DNA of 64,000 nt, from positions 113,213 through 177,212 of the forward strand of contig JBGCGD010000016.1 of NCBI GenBank assembly GCA_045110515.1, given 5' to 3'. The notes beneath the pieces were generated by a model. It was not told the origin of the DNA. It made no database searches and was given only the letters and a program-made list of their open reading frames with translations. Below, piece by piece: positions 32,586 through 41,594 of the stretch (its first letter is position 1; each line of letters starts with the position of its first letter). Source of the stretch: Granulosicoccus sp045110515. GTDB lineage: Bacteria; Pseudomonadota; Gammaproteobacteria; Granulosicoccales; Granulosicoccaceae. The position numbers and the translations under genes are program-made.

Positions 32586-34268
32586 TTAAGCAATCGTTCC
32601 TGACGGGTTAGTGGAATTGCCTCTCTGCAATCGGGTTTGTCGCCAACGAGGGTAAATTAATGCCAACACAAATGCCAGAAGCGGTAACAAACTCTGAAGA
32701 ACCGCAAGCGCTGCTATGACTCGACGGTCCACACCACCAAAACTTGTGACCAGTTCTGTTGATAAGGTTTGGTGACGCCCGGCCCCTAATAGAAGCGTCG
32801 GCAAGTATTGCGCGACACTTACAGCGATAGCGACGGCAGCAGCTTGGCAAAGCGGCCGTCTGAGCATAGGCAGACGGATTTTCCAAAGCACCTTCCAATA
32901 GCCTGCGCCCAGGGAATGCGCAGCATGTCCCCATGCCGGATCCAGCTCACGCCATGCCACGGCCAGGATAAGCACCACATAAGGCACGGTATATAGCCAA
33001 TGGGTGTAAACGACCGTTCCCCATTGCCCGTCTATCCCCCACCAAAGCGCCACCGCCTGCCATCCAAACAGAAGACTCACCTGCGGAATAAGCAAGGGTA
33101 GAAACCAGATGCTATCCATTTTCGGGGCGATACGATAACGCTCAAGCTCTAACCAGACAACAGCGCTGAGCAACGAGACAAGCATGACCGTCACGGCAAT
33201 CGTCAAAGTCGTCCAAGCCGGTTGCAACAACATGTCACCGCGAGTTGTCCAGTTGTTCAACGTCCACTCACTAGGGATTGCATCAGGGAATCGCCAACGA
33301 CGGGTGAAGCTCCACATCAACAGTAAGATCAGAGAGCCAATACAGGCGAAAAGCAAACTGATGACAACAACTTTTCCGACCAATCGGAAAAGCCCAAACC
33401 CCTGTCCTCTTGCTCCACTTTGGCGTCGCGCAGCGGCAATTTTTCCAACAAAATGCTCTAGACACCACATCAGGAAAAAGCAACAGGCAACCAATGCAGC
33501 CAGCAGCAATGCACCCGCTGATGCCGCACTTCGTGAGTCCGGATCGTTGACCAAACTCATTAAAAGCACCGATAACGTCGGAGGGCTGCCTGGCCCAAGT
33601 AACAAGGCCATATCAACAACGGTCAAGTTAAACGCCAGAATGATAAGCAGCGTTAATCGAATCCTAGGGTACAAGCGTGGCAAGATCAGACGACTCCAGC
33701 AACGAGCTGGCGAATAACCCAAGGTTCGACCAATTCGCAACGAAGCGCCGACATTCAATGCAGACAGTTGTGCTGCGGCAGCCAACAATAGAAAGGGTGT
33801 CTCCTTGATGACCAAACCAATAATCAAGGACCAGCCGCCTGCATCCGGAACAACCCAGTCAGTGGGGGGTCTTGTTAGGCCTGAAAAGGTTGGAGAGACA
33901 AATCGGACAAGCGCCCCACTGGGGGCAATAAGAAAGAGTAAGCCGACTGCTATGGCCGCATGAGGCACTGCCAATATCGGTGGCAATGAGGCGCTTAGAA
34001 AACGCCACAAACGCGTGTCGTGCACACAGACCAACGTCATCAAGGTGACAACAAGAACTAAAACGGTTGCCGCAATGCCGGTAAACAAACTCAAATACGT
34101 CGCAGAAATAAATCGTGGATCAGCAACGACAGCCTCAAAGCCACCTTCTGTAGCCAGACTATCAACCCATCCAAACGCTGGCATCACTGTACCTGCAGCG
34201 CCTAAAACGATGGGCAAAAGAAACAAGGTAGCGACAAGGCCTGCGAGCCCAAACAGGTACGGCCTCAT
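32586..34268 (-). CDS. ynjC: Fused ABC transporter permease YnjC
   Basis: This inner-membrane permease has 560 residues, a head-to-tail fusion of two binding-protein-dependent transport domains with about 12 helices. EAA-like loops are visible in each half (LGYSPARCWSRLILPRLYP and LGAGYWKVLWKIRLPMLRR). Fused permeases of this type are typical of thiamine and iron transporters and of YnjC. It lies between ynjB and ynjD on the same strand. Confidence 0.9.
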   Translation of the reverse strand: MRPYLFGLAGLVATLFLLPIVLGAAGTVMPAFGWVDSLATEGGFEAVVADPRFISATYLSLFTGIAATVLVLVVTLMTLVCVHDTRLWRFLSASLPPILAVPHAAIAVGLLFLIAPSGALVRFVSPTFSGLTRPPTDWVVPDAGGWSLIIGLVIKETPFLLLAAAAQLSALNVGASLRIGRTLGYSPARCWSRLILPRLYPRIRLTLLIILAFNLTVVDMALLLGPGSPPTLSVLLMSLVNDPDSRSAASAGALLLAALVACCFFLMWCLEHFVGKIAAARRQSGARGQGFGLFRLVGKVVVISLLFACIGSLILLLMWSFTRRWRFPDAIPSEWTLNNWTTRGDMLLQPAWTTLTIAVTVMLVSLLSAVVWLELERYRIAPKMDSIWFLPLLIPQVSLLFGWQAVALWWGIDGQWGTVVYTHWLYTVPYVVLILAVAWRELDPAWGHAAHSLGAGYWKVLWKIRLPMLRRPLCQAAAVAIAVSVAQYLPTLLLGAGRHQTLSTELVTSFGGVDRRVIAALAVLQSLLPLLAFVLALIYPRWRQTRLQRGNSTNPSGTIA

Positions 34269-34340
34269 ACCAAACTCGAGTGCCAGCCGGATGGAGGGGA
34301 GATTGCTCGTACCAGCATCCGAAACAGACGCATTAGTTAA

Positions 34341-35558
34341 CTACTGGCCGTAGCGTTCGAGCCACGCTTGTTCCAATGCATTTGCCCAAGAAGCATGTGG
34401 CTCTGCTAAGACCGAACCTTCACCAATGGGCAGCGCCCAAACACCCAAGTCAATGCCTTCGAACAGAGCACGATCACCAGCTTCCAAGGTGGATATATCC
34501 AACACAGTGGGCTCTCCCCAGAATTCAGGATTTGCTTTACGAGCCTGAGCTTCTGCAGAGATCAGAAAATTTGCGGTAACCATTGCCGCAGCTTTGGCAT
34601 TGGCATTCCAGGGAATAGTCACGAAGTGGGTGTTACCGATGGTGCCGTTATCGAACACATAGGTACGAACAGAATCGGGCAACTGCCCACCCTTAACCGC
34701 CGCTGTTGCCTCATTAGGATTAAACGACAGAGCGATATCAATCTCGCCATCATCAAGCAGCTGTCGAGTCATCTCACCGCTAGTGGGCCAGGACTCACCA
34801 GCCCCCCTTAACAACGGGTGAAATTCATCTAGGTATGCCCAGAGCGGCGCAGTGACCGATTCAAAATCGCTTGTCGAAACATCGTTAGCCAGCGCTTGTG
34901 CCGTTGCGTCTGAACCTGCTCCCAGCTCTATCAGGAGTTGCTTTACGAAAGTTGTACCATGAAATGCAGGTGGTGCAGGATAGGTAAACCGACCATCACC
35001 CTTAACGAATTCCATCAGCGCCTGGGCTGATCGCGGGGGATCAGCCACCGTGGCAGTGTCGTGAATAAAAACAAGCTGCGCTCCTCCCCATGGAGATTCC
35101 AACCCGTCGACAGGCACCGAAAAGTCCGCTTTGATAGACGGTGAATCCTGAACAAACTGGCTGTTGGGTAACTCTGTAGCAAAGGCTCCCCAGGTAAGCG
35201 CCTGGCGCTTCATGGCTGCAAAGTTTTCACCATTGACCCACATTAGATCGACATTGCCTTTCTCATCACGGCCAACGAGCTTCGCTGCTTCAAGCTGACC
35301 TACGATTTCAGCGATATCGCCGACTTTTACGTGTTCGAGAGTGACACCATAGTCTTCGCTAAGCCGTTTGCCCACCCAAGCTAAATAGCTGTTAATTCGT
35401 TCGCTGCCACCCCAGGCATTAAAGTACACACTTTGCCCTTTGGCCTCGGCAACAACCTCACTCCACGGTGAGTCAGGCTCGACGGCGCCAGCTTGTACAC
35501 TTGAGAGCAAGGCAACAGCGCCCGCCCAGGATAAAAGTATGTTTCGACAGTTAGACAT
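34341..35558 (-). CDS. ynjB: ABC transporter solute-binding protein YnjB
   Basis: This periplasmic binding protein of 405 residues has a signal peptide MSNCRNILLSWAGAVALLSS ending near QAGA. The start of the mature protein, QSVYFNAWGGSERINSYLAWV, is characteristic of YnjB. The start at 35558 is preferred over an in-frame ATG at 35618 because it gives a proper signal peptide. It is the first gene of ynjBCDF and divergent from yejA. The ligand is unknown. Confidence 0.9.
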   Translation of the reverse strand: MSNCRNILLSWAGAVALLSSVQAGAVEPDSPWSEVVAEAKGQSVYFNAWGGSERINSYLAWVGKRLSEDYGVTLEHVKVGDIAEIVGQLEAAKLVGRDEKGNVDLMWVNGENFAAMKRQALTWGAFATELPNSQFVQDSPSIKADFSVPVDGLESPWGGAQLVFIHDTATVADPPRSAQALMEFVKGDGRFTYPAPPAFHGTTFVKQLLIELGAGSDATAQALANDVSTSDFESVTAPLWAYLDEFHPLLRGAGESWPTSGEMTRQLLDDGEIDIALSFNPNEATAAVKGGQLPDSVRTYVFDNGTIGNTHFVTIPWNANAKAAAMVTANFLISAEAQARKANPEFWGEPTVLDISTLEAGDRALFEGIDLGVWALPIGEGSVLAEPHASWANALEQAWLERYGQ

Positions 35559-35676
35559 GCGAAATGTGGTGCTCCGGGTAGTGGTAATACGGTCGACTGC
35601 CGACCCGTTATAAAGCATCAGAGATATATTTTAAACAAAGCCCTGATGCGCTTTTATGTCCTCAACATTACATAAA

Positions 35677-35692
35677 GGTTCCAAAAGGAACC
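35677..35692. promoter_or_regulatory. Inverted repeat upstream of ynjB
   Basis: GGTTCCAAAAGGAACC is a perfect six-base inverted repeat with a four-base centre, about 120 bases upstream of the ynjB start. It could be a repressor site or a small hairpin. Confidence 0.4.
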
Positions 35693-35771
35693 CGTTTCTG
35701 TGCCATGGATCGTACCTAATATCGGGGGGGGCTGCGTCAAGTTTGTGCCTTTTGCCTCCTCAATAGGACAA

Positions 35772-35787
35772 TGGCACGGCAGTGGCA
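35772..35787 (+). promoter_or_regulatory. Candidate sigma54 promoter of yejABEF
   Basis: TGGCACG, four bases, then TGGCA matches the sigma54 consensus at -24 fully and at -12 in four of five positions. The GG and GC dinucleotides are 12 bases apart, as required. The predicted start point is near 35798, about 100 bases before the yejA ATG. No activator site was identified. Confidence 0.5.
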
Positions 35788-35899
35788 TGTAACTTAGCGC
35801 TCTCTCGGGGGAGGCTTGGGAAACAGACTGCTAAACTTCCGGTAGTGATAACACCCGGTGAGCACTTCAGCAATCGGTCTGGTAAAGATGAGTGTCTAG

Positions 35900-37762
35900 A
35901 TGAGAAATAGAATACTTCGCAACTCAAATCGTATGACAGCGTGGGTTAAGACAATAGGGCTTGCTGCAGGCTGTTTGGCCGCTGTTCTTGTAAACAGCAC
36001 GGCCAGCGCAGACGTCACCAAAACCTGGAGCATTGCAGAGTTTGGAGAACCCCTTTACGACGAGTCTATGACTCACTGGCCATATGTTAATCCTGACGCA
36101 CCTGTAGGTGGCTCGATTGTATTAGGCGCATTCGGTAGTTTTGACAGCCTGAACACGTACATTCTCAAAGGCAGCTTTCCGCGCAGCCTAGGCGCTGTAG
36201 GCGACTCCCTTATGATCGGTTCAGCCGACGAGCTGTCCTCCGGCTATGGGTTGCTCGCAGAATCTGTTGAATACCCTAACGATAAGTCCTGGATCATTTT
36301 CAACATGCGCCCCGAGGCACGCTTTGATAATGGCACGCCCATTACGGCTGCGGATATCGAATTCTCTTTTAAAACCATTCGCGAACATGGACGGCCGTTT
36401 CTAAAGTCATTCTACGATGAAGTGGCTAGTGCCGAGGTACTGGACACCCATCGAATCAAATTTACTTTTTCAACCACTGACACAATGAAACCGCTGATGA
36501 AGGTTGCAGGCTTATCACCGCTCTCAGTTGAGTACTGGAAAGACAAAGACATCAGCAAAACGTTCTTAACACCACAACCCGCTAGTGGCGCATACGCTAT
36601 TTCAAATATAGATGCGGGCCGATCTATCACCTACAAGCGTGTAGAAAATTACTGGGGTAAAGATCTTGCGGTTAACAAAGGCTTAAATACCATTGACACT
36701 ATTCGCTTCGACTACTACCGCGATTTAGAAGTCATGCACGAAGCCTTCAAGGCTGGCGACATAGACTTTCGCGCTGAAAACAGTTCAAAGCGATGGGCAA
36801 CCGGGTATGAAATGGAAGAAGTAGACAATGGCGAGGTTTTACTAATCACACCACCGGACAATACCCCGCAAGCAATTCAGGCGTTCTTCCTGAATTTACG
36901 CAGACCGCCCTTCGACGACATCAATGTACGTAAAGGTATAAGCCTGCTGTACGACTTTGAAACCATCAAGCGGACCATTTTATACAATCAATACGATCGC
37001 ATAAACAGCTACTTCCCTAACTCAGAATACGGCGCATCAGGCGTTCCATCCGCCGAAGAAATCGCCGTACTGGAACCGTACAGGGATCAGCTGCCACCCG
37101 AAGTATTCACAGAAGAATTTAAATTCCCCGTCAGCGATGGCAGCGGACGCAATCGAAAACAGTTGCGTGAAGCCATTAAACTTTTCAACGCTGCAGGCTG
37201 GAATTTGGAAGGCGGTAAACTCATGAAAGACGGCAAGCAAATGGGCTTGGAGCTATTGCTTGTACGGCCGGATGGCCAGCGCGTAGCCGCACCGTTTCTT
37301 CAGAACCTGAAAAAGGCGGGTATCGACAATACAGTACGAGTTGTTGACAGCGCTCAATACCAGGTGCGAGTCGACGACTTTGATTTCGATATGATTTCAG
37401 CTCGCCTTAACTTTTTTCCACCACCCGGCCCGGAGCTACGCTCTTACTATGGTTCCGCTGCAGCCACAGAACGTGGCACCGCGAATATGGCGGGCATCGT
37501 AAACCCGGTGGTTGATGAGCTCATCGAAAAAATAATTGCAGCTGAATCATTGGAACAGCTGCAGGTTATTAACCGTGCATTAGATAGAGTGCTACTTTGG
37601 AACTACTATGTCGTGCCTCAGTTTTACAATGGCACTCATCGCTTTGCCCATTGGAATCGTTTTGGAAAACCAGATGTGTTGCCCAAGTATATCGGCTCAG
37701 GTTTTCCAACCGGTTGGTGGGTAGACCAAGCGCTAGATAGCAAACTGGACTTGACTCGTTAA
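35900..37762 (+). CDS. yejA: Peptide ABC transporter binding protein YejA
   Basis: This periplasmic family 5 binding protein has 620 residues, with a signal peptide ending near STASA. The mature start KTWSIAEFGEPLYDESMTHWPYVNPDAP is typical of YejA-like proteins. The yej system takes up oligopeptide-like compounds and in E. coli imports microcin C. The family 5 signature region (DEAVRFSFKTI-like: ADIEFSFKTIREHGRP) is present. It is followed by yejB after 39 bases. The ATG at 35900 gives a long basic n-region; ATG at 35933 is an alternative. Confidence 0.93.
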   Translation: MRNRILRNSNRMTAWVKTIGLAAGCLAAVLVNSTASADVTKTWSIAEFGEPLYDESMTHWPYVNPDAPVGGSIVLGAFGSFDSLNTYILKGSFPRSLGAVGDSLMIGSADELSSGYGLLAESVEYPNDKSWIIFNMRPEARFDNGTPITAADIEFSFKTIREHGRPFLKSFYDEVASAEVLDTHRIKFTFSTTDTMKPLMKVAGLSPLSVEYWKDKDISKTFLTPQPASGAYAISNIDAGRSITYKRVENYWGKDLAVNKGLNTIDTIRFDYYRDLEVMHEAFKAGDIDFRAENSSKRWATGYEMEEVDNGEVLLITPPDNTPQAIQAFFLNLRRPPFDDINVRKGISLLYDFETIKRTILYNQYDRINSYFPNSEYGASGVPSAEEIAVLEPYRDQLPPEVFTEEFKFPVSDGSGRNRKQLREAIKLFNAAGWNLEGGKLMKDGKQMGLELLLVRPDGQRVAAPFLQNLKKAGIDNTVRVVDSAQYQVRVDDFDFDMISARLNFFPPPGPELRSYYGSAAATERGTANMAGIVNPVVDELIEKIIAAESLEQLQVINRALDRVLLWNYYVVPQFYNGTHRFAHWNRFGKPDVLPKYIGSGFPTGWWVDQALDSKLDLTR

Positions 37763-37801
37763 CACGATCTTTAATCAAGCAAGTCTGTCCATTCCTCGCT
37801 A

Positions 37802-38911
37802 ATGCTGGCTTATATATTAAGGCGCCTGTTACTGATCATCCCGACGCTGTTGGGAATCATGATCATCAACTTTACCGTCATCCAGTTTGCGCCAGGCGGA
37901 CCGGTAGAAAAAGTCTTAGCTGAAATGCGTGGTAACGCAGCTGATTCAACGGCTGCGTTTTCCGGTCAGGCCGGTGACTTAGCCGACTCCGGGCAAGACA
38001 CCGGCAGCTTACAATCCGGCACCGACTCTAAGTACAGGGGTGCGCAGGGACTAGACCCTGCCATTATCGAAGAGATCGAAAAGCAGTTCGGCTTTGACAA
38101 GCCAGTACATGAACGATTTTTTACCATGCTTTGGGACTACGCCCGATTTGACTTCGGCAGTAGCTACTTTCGCGACGAAACCGTTATCAATCTTGTGCTG
38201 GACAAGATGCCGGTATCGATAAGTCTGGGCTTATGGACCACTTTATTCGTCTACTTAATATCCATTCCCCTGGGCATAAAAAAGGCCGTCAAAGACGGCT
38301 CATCATTTGATGTGTGGAGTAGCGGTGCGATAGTTGTCGGATACGCCATTCCGGGTTTTCTATTTGCCATACTGCTTATTATTTTATTTGCAGGTGGACG
38401 CTATTTTGATTTCTTTCCGCTCAGAGGTCTCACTTCCCCAAACTGGGATCAGCTGGATTGGCCAGCCAGAATCGCAGACTATTTCTGGCACATCACGCTG
38501 CCGGTCACGGCCATGGTTATTAGCGGATTTGCAAGCTTGACCATGCTAACTAAGAATTCCTTTCTTGATCAAATTGGTATGCAGTACGTTCAGACCGCGC
38601 GAGCAAAAGGGCTAAACGAGAATCAGGTTTTGTACAAGCATGTATTTCGCAATGCCATGCTTATCGTCATAGCAGGATTTCCCAGTGCTTTCGTGTCTAT
38701 CCTGTTTACCGGGTCCATTCTGATCGAAGTCATATTTTCACTCGATGGACTTGGACTACTAGGGTGGGAAGCGACCATTAACCGAGACTACCCGGTGGTC
38801 TTTGCCACGCTGTATTTCTTCACGCTGCTCGGTTTAGTTTTACAGTTGGTGGGTGATGTTATGTACCACTTGATTGATCCGAGAATTGATTTTGAAAGCC
38901 GGAATTTTTAG
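37802..38911 (+). CDS. yejB: Peptide ABC transporter permease YejB
   Basis: This inner-membrane permease of the DppB type has 369 residues and six helices. The long periplasmic insertion after the first helix (about residues 40-100, acidic and Gly/Ser-rich) is typical of YejB and longer than in DppB. The EAA loop appears as TARAKGLNENQVLYKHVFRNA, and the end is YHLIDPRIDFE. It pairs with YejE. Confidence 0.94.
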   Translation: MLAYILRRLLLIIPTLLGIMIINFTVIQFAPGGPVEKVLAEMRGNAADSTAAFSGQAGDLADSGQDTGSLQSGTDSKYRGAQGLDPAIIEEIEKQFGFDKPVHERFFTMLWDYARFDFGSSYFRDETVINLVLDKMPVSISLGLWTTLFVYLISIPLGIKKAVKDGSSFDVWSSGAIVVGYAIPGFLFAILLIILFAGGRYFDFFPLRGLTSPNWDQLDWPARIADYFWHITLPVTAMVISGFASLTMLTKNSFLDQIGMQYVQTARAKGLNENQVLYKHVFRNAMLIVIAGFPSAFVSILFTGSILIEVIFSLDGLGLLGWEATINRDYPVVFATLYFFTLLGLVLQLVGDVMYHLIDPRIDFESRNF

Positions 38912-38953
38912 CGTGATTCTATCTTTCACACCCAGGTTAAAGGAGGCTCAACG

Positions 38954-39997
38954 ATGCCTCTAAGCCAGATAAATCAAAGAAGGCTTGCAAGCTTTAAACG
39001 TAACCGGCGAGGCTTCTGGGCATTTTGGATTTTCAGCGTTATATTCATACTTTCCTTGTTCTCCGAGTTTATTGCTAACGACAATCCGTTAGCCATTAAC
39101 TACGATAACGAATGGTATTTCCCTGTACTGACCTCGTACCCGGAATCCACCTTCGGTGGAGACCCCGGTTTTGATTCTGACTACACGGACCCCTACCTGA
39201 CAGAGCTCATTGAAGAGAAAGGAAAAATATATTGGCCGCTGGTACCGTTCAGTCATGACACCATTGATTTTGATCTGCAAAGCAGCCCGCCTAGCGCACC
39301 GTCAAGCCGACATTGGCTAGGCACCGATGATCAGGGGCGCGATGTCTTTGCACGACTGCTGTATGGTTTCCGCGTGTCGGTCAGCTTTGGTTTGTTACTC
39401 ACCCTTTTCAGCACCATCATCGGTGTGGCCGCAGGCGCTGTACAAGGCTACTTTGGCGGACTGTTAGATTTACTAGCACAGCGTTTTATCGAAATATGGC
39501 AAGGCCTACCCGTGCTCTACCTGCTCATCATCATGGCCAGCGTTATCCAACCCGGTTTTGTTTCTTTATTGGTTTTAATGACACTGTTCAGTTGGACATC
39601 GTTAGTCGGGGTGGTCCGTGCCGAGTTTTTAAGGGCGCGCAATTTTGAGTACATCCGCGCTGCAAAAGCCTTAGGTGTCGGTGACACCACTATCATGATC
39701 AGACATACCCTGCCCAATGCAATGGTCGCAACAGTGACGTTCCTACCCTTCATATTAAGTGGGTCCGTAACCACGTTAACAGGCCTTGATTTCCTAGGGC
39801 TGGGACTACCTCCAGGATCGGCTTCTCTAGGGGAAATGCTTAAGCAAGGCCGTGACAACCTTCACGCTCCCTGGCTGGGGCTCTCCGCGTTTCTGGTTCT
39901 GGCGTTCATGCTAAGCCTACTCGTGTTTGTTGGCGAAGCGGTACGCGATGCGCTAGACCCAAGAAAAACTTTTGCAGGACAATCGTCTGATGAGTAA
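38954..39997 (+). CDS. yejE: Peptide ABC transporter permease YejE
   Basis: This is the second permease, DppC-like, with 347 residues. The N-terminus RLASFKRNRRGFWAFWIFSV and the periplasmic GTDDQGRDVFARLLYGFRVS are family marks; the EAA loop is IRAAKALGVGDTTIMIRHTLPN. AAAGGAGG lies about ten bases upstream of the ATG. Its stop overlaps the start of yejF by eight bases. Confidence 0.94.
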   Translation: MPLSQINQRRLASFKRNRRGFWAFWIFSVIFILSLFSEFIANDNPLAINYDNEWYFPVLTSYPESTFGGDPGFDSDYTDPYLTELIEEKGKIYWPLVPFSHDTIDFDLQSSPPSAPSSRHWLGTDDQGRDVFARLLYGFRVSVSFGLLLTLFSTIIGVAAGAVQGYFGGLLDLLAQRFIEIWQGLPVLYLLIIMASVIQPGFVSLLVLMTLFSWTSLVGVVRAEFLRARNFEYIRAAKALGVGDTTIMIRHTLPNAMVATVTFLPFILSGSVTTLTGLDFLGLGLPPGSASLGEMLKQGRDNLHAPWLGLSAFLVLAFMLSLLVFVGEAVRDALDPRKTFAGQSSDE

Positions 39998-41591
39998 ACC
40001 ATTACTCAGCATCAGTAACTTAAGCATCGCCTTTGGTGAGAACACTGCGCCATCGGTTAAAGATGTCAACGTGACGATAAACAAAGGGCAAACAGTTGCC
40101 CTAGTAGGTGAGAGCGGGTCGGGAAAATCCGTAACCGCCTTGTCGGTCATGCAGCTACTCCCCTACCCGTTTGCCAACCATCCCAGCGGCAGCATTTTGT
40201 ATGAAGGGCAGGAATTAGTGGGCGCAGGTCCAACGGTCATGCAGTCGGTTCGTGGCAATCAGATCAGCATGATTTTTCAAGAACCCATGACATCGCTTAA
40301 CCCGCTACACACCATCAACAGACAAATAAGCGAATCGCTAAAATTACATAAAGGCCTTGATGGCCCGGCATCGCGATTAAGGGTGCTGGAGTTGTTAGAA
40401 CTTGTCGGCATCCGCAATGCGCAATCACGCCTTAAGGCCTACCCGCATGAACTCTCCGGTGGACAGCGTCAACGCGTCATGATTGCAATGGCATTGGCCA
40501 ACGAACCAGACCTGCTAATTGCTGATGAGCCAACCACCGCACTAGACGTGACTATTCAAGCACAAATACTGGAGCTTTTAAGCGAGCTTCAAGAAAAGCT
40601 TGGCATGGCGCTATTACTCATAACCCATGACTTAGGCATTGTGAGAAAAATGGCTGACCACATTCATGTCATGACTCAAGGTGAGATTGTGGAGTCTGGC
40701 GATACCACTCAGATTTTTGAAAACCCTCAGCATAGCTATACGCAGCACTTACTCGCCTCCGAACCCGCCTCTCTTCCCATGCGCGACACTGGTAAGCAGG
40801 CTGTCGTATTGCAAGCCAACAACATACAGGTGCGTTTTCCGATTAAAGGCGGTTTATTTGGCCGCGTTAAAAGCCACGTGCATGCCTGCGACGATATTAG
40901 CCTTATGCTAAAAGCCGGCAGAACCATGGGGGTGGTTGGAGAATCCGGCTCCGGCAAAACCACTTTGGGTTTAGCGCTTCTGCGGCTCATTCAAAGTGAT
41001 GGTGAAATTACTTTCGACGGCAAACAAATCCACAAGTACACCCAAAAAGAACTTCGCATCATTAGGAAGTCGGTCCAGATTGTTTTTCAAGATCCGTTCG
41101 GCAGCCTCAGCCCTAGACTGTCCATACTTCAAATTGTCGAGGAAGGGCTTAAGGTTCACCACCCTGAACTCTCGGCAGAAAGCCGCACTGCGAAAGTATC
41201 TCAGGTGCTCAAAGAAGTTGGCCTCGACGATAGCGCGCTTAACCGTTTCCCACATGAGTTCTCCGGTGGGCAACGACAACGTATCGCCATAGCCAGAGCC
41301 TTGGTTCTAAGACCCTCCCTCGTGATACTGGACGAGCCGACATCGGCACTGGATATGTCAGTACAAGCACAAATTGTTGAACTGCTTCAGCATTTACAAA
41401 CGAAGCATCAGTTGGCCTATCTGTTTATCAGTCACGATTTAAAAGTAGTCAGGGCCTTAAGCGATGAGATTATCGTTATGAGGGATGGTAAGATTGTGGA
41501 AGGCGGGTCAGCGTACACCGTGCTCAATCATCCCAAAAAGCCTTACACTCGTGAATTAATGCGAGCCGCATTCGATATAGCAGCAGAGTAA
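39990..41591 (+). CDS. yejF: Peptide ABC transporter double ATPase YejF
   Basis: This 533-residue fusion of two ATPase domains powers YejBE. Walker A motifs are GESGSGKS in both halves; signatures are LSGGQRQRVMIAMAL and FSGGQRQRIAIARAL; Walker B motifs are LLIADEPTTALD and VILDEPTSALD. Each half is followed by the peptide-transporter C-terminal extension (HSYTQHLL, KKPYTREL). The start at 39990 fits the overlap with yejE. Confidence 0.95.
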   Translation: MSKPLLSISNLSIAFGENTAPSVKDVNVTINKGQTVALVGESGSGKSVTALSVMQLLPYPFANHPSGSILYEGQELVGAGPTVMQSVRGNQISMIFQEPMTSLNPLHTINRQISESLKLHKGLDGPASRLRVLELLELVGIRNAQSRLKAYPHELSGGQRQRVMIAMALANEPDLLIADEPTTALDVTIQAQILELLSELQEKLGMALLLITHDLGIVRKMADHIHVMTQGEIVESGDTTQIFENPQHSYTQHLLASEPASLPMRDTGKQAVVLQANNIQVRFPIKGGLFGRVKSHVHACDDISLMLKAGRTMGVVGESGSGKTTLGLALLRLIQSDGEITFDGKQIHKYTQKELRIIRKSVQIVFQDPFGSLSPRLSILQIVEEGLKVHHPELSAESRTAKVSQVLKEVGLDDSALNRFPHEFSGGQRQRIAIARALVLRPSLVILDEPTSALDMSVQAQIVELLQHLQTKHQLAYLFISHDLKVVRALSDEIIVMRDGKIVEGGSAYTVLNHPKKPYTRELMRAAFDIAAE

Positions 41592-41594
41592 TTT

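Larger units (their letters stand above)
35559..35899. other. Divergent regulatory region between ynjB and yejA
   Basis: No gene is supported. It holds inverted repeats GGTTCC-AAAA-GGAACC (35677-35692) and GCATCAG/CTGATGC (arms 35615-35621 and 35643-35649, flanking an AT-rich stretch), a run of eight G near 35725, and the candidate sigma54 promoter at 35772. No riboswitch pattern was recognised. Confidence 0.5.

Noticed and set aside
33184..33717. 177-codon open frame on the plus strand inside ynjC
   Set aside because: Antisense shadow of the permease gene; no ribosome site and no recognisable family.
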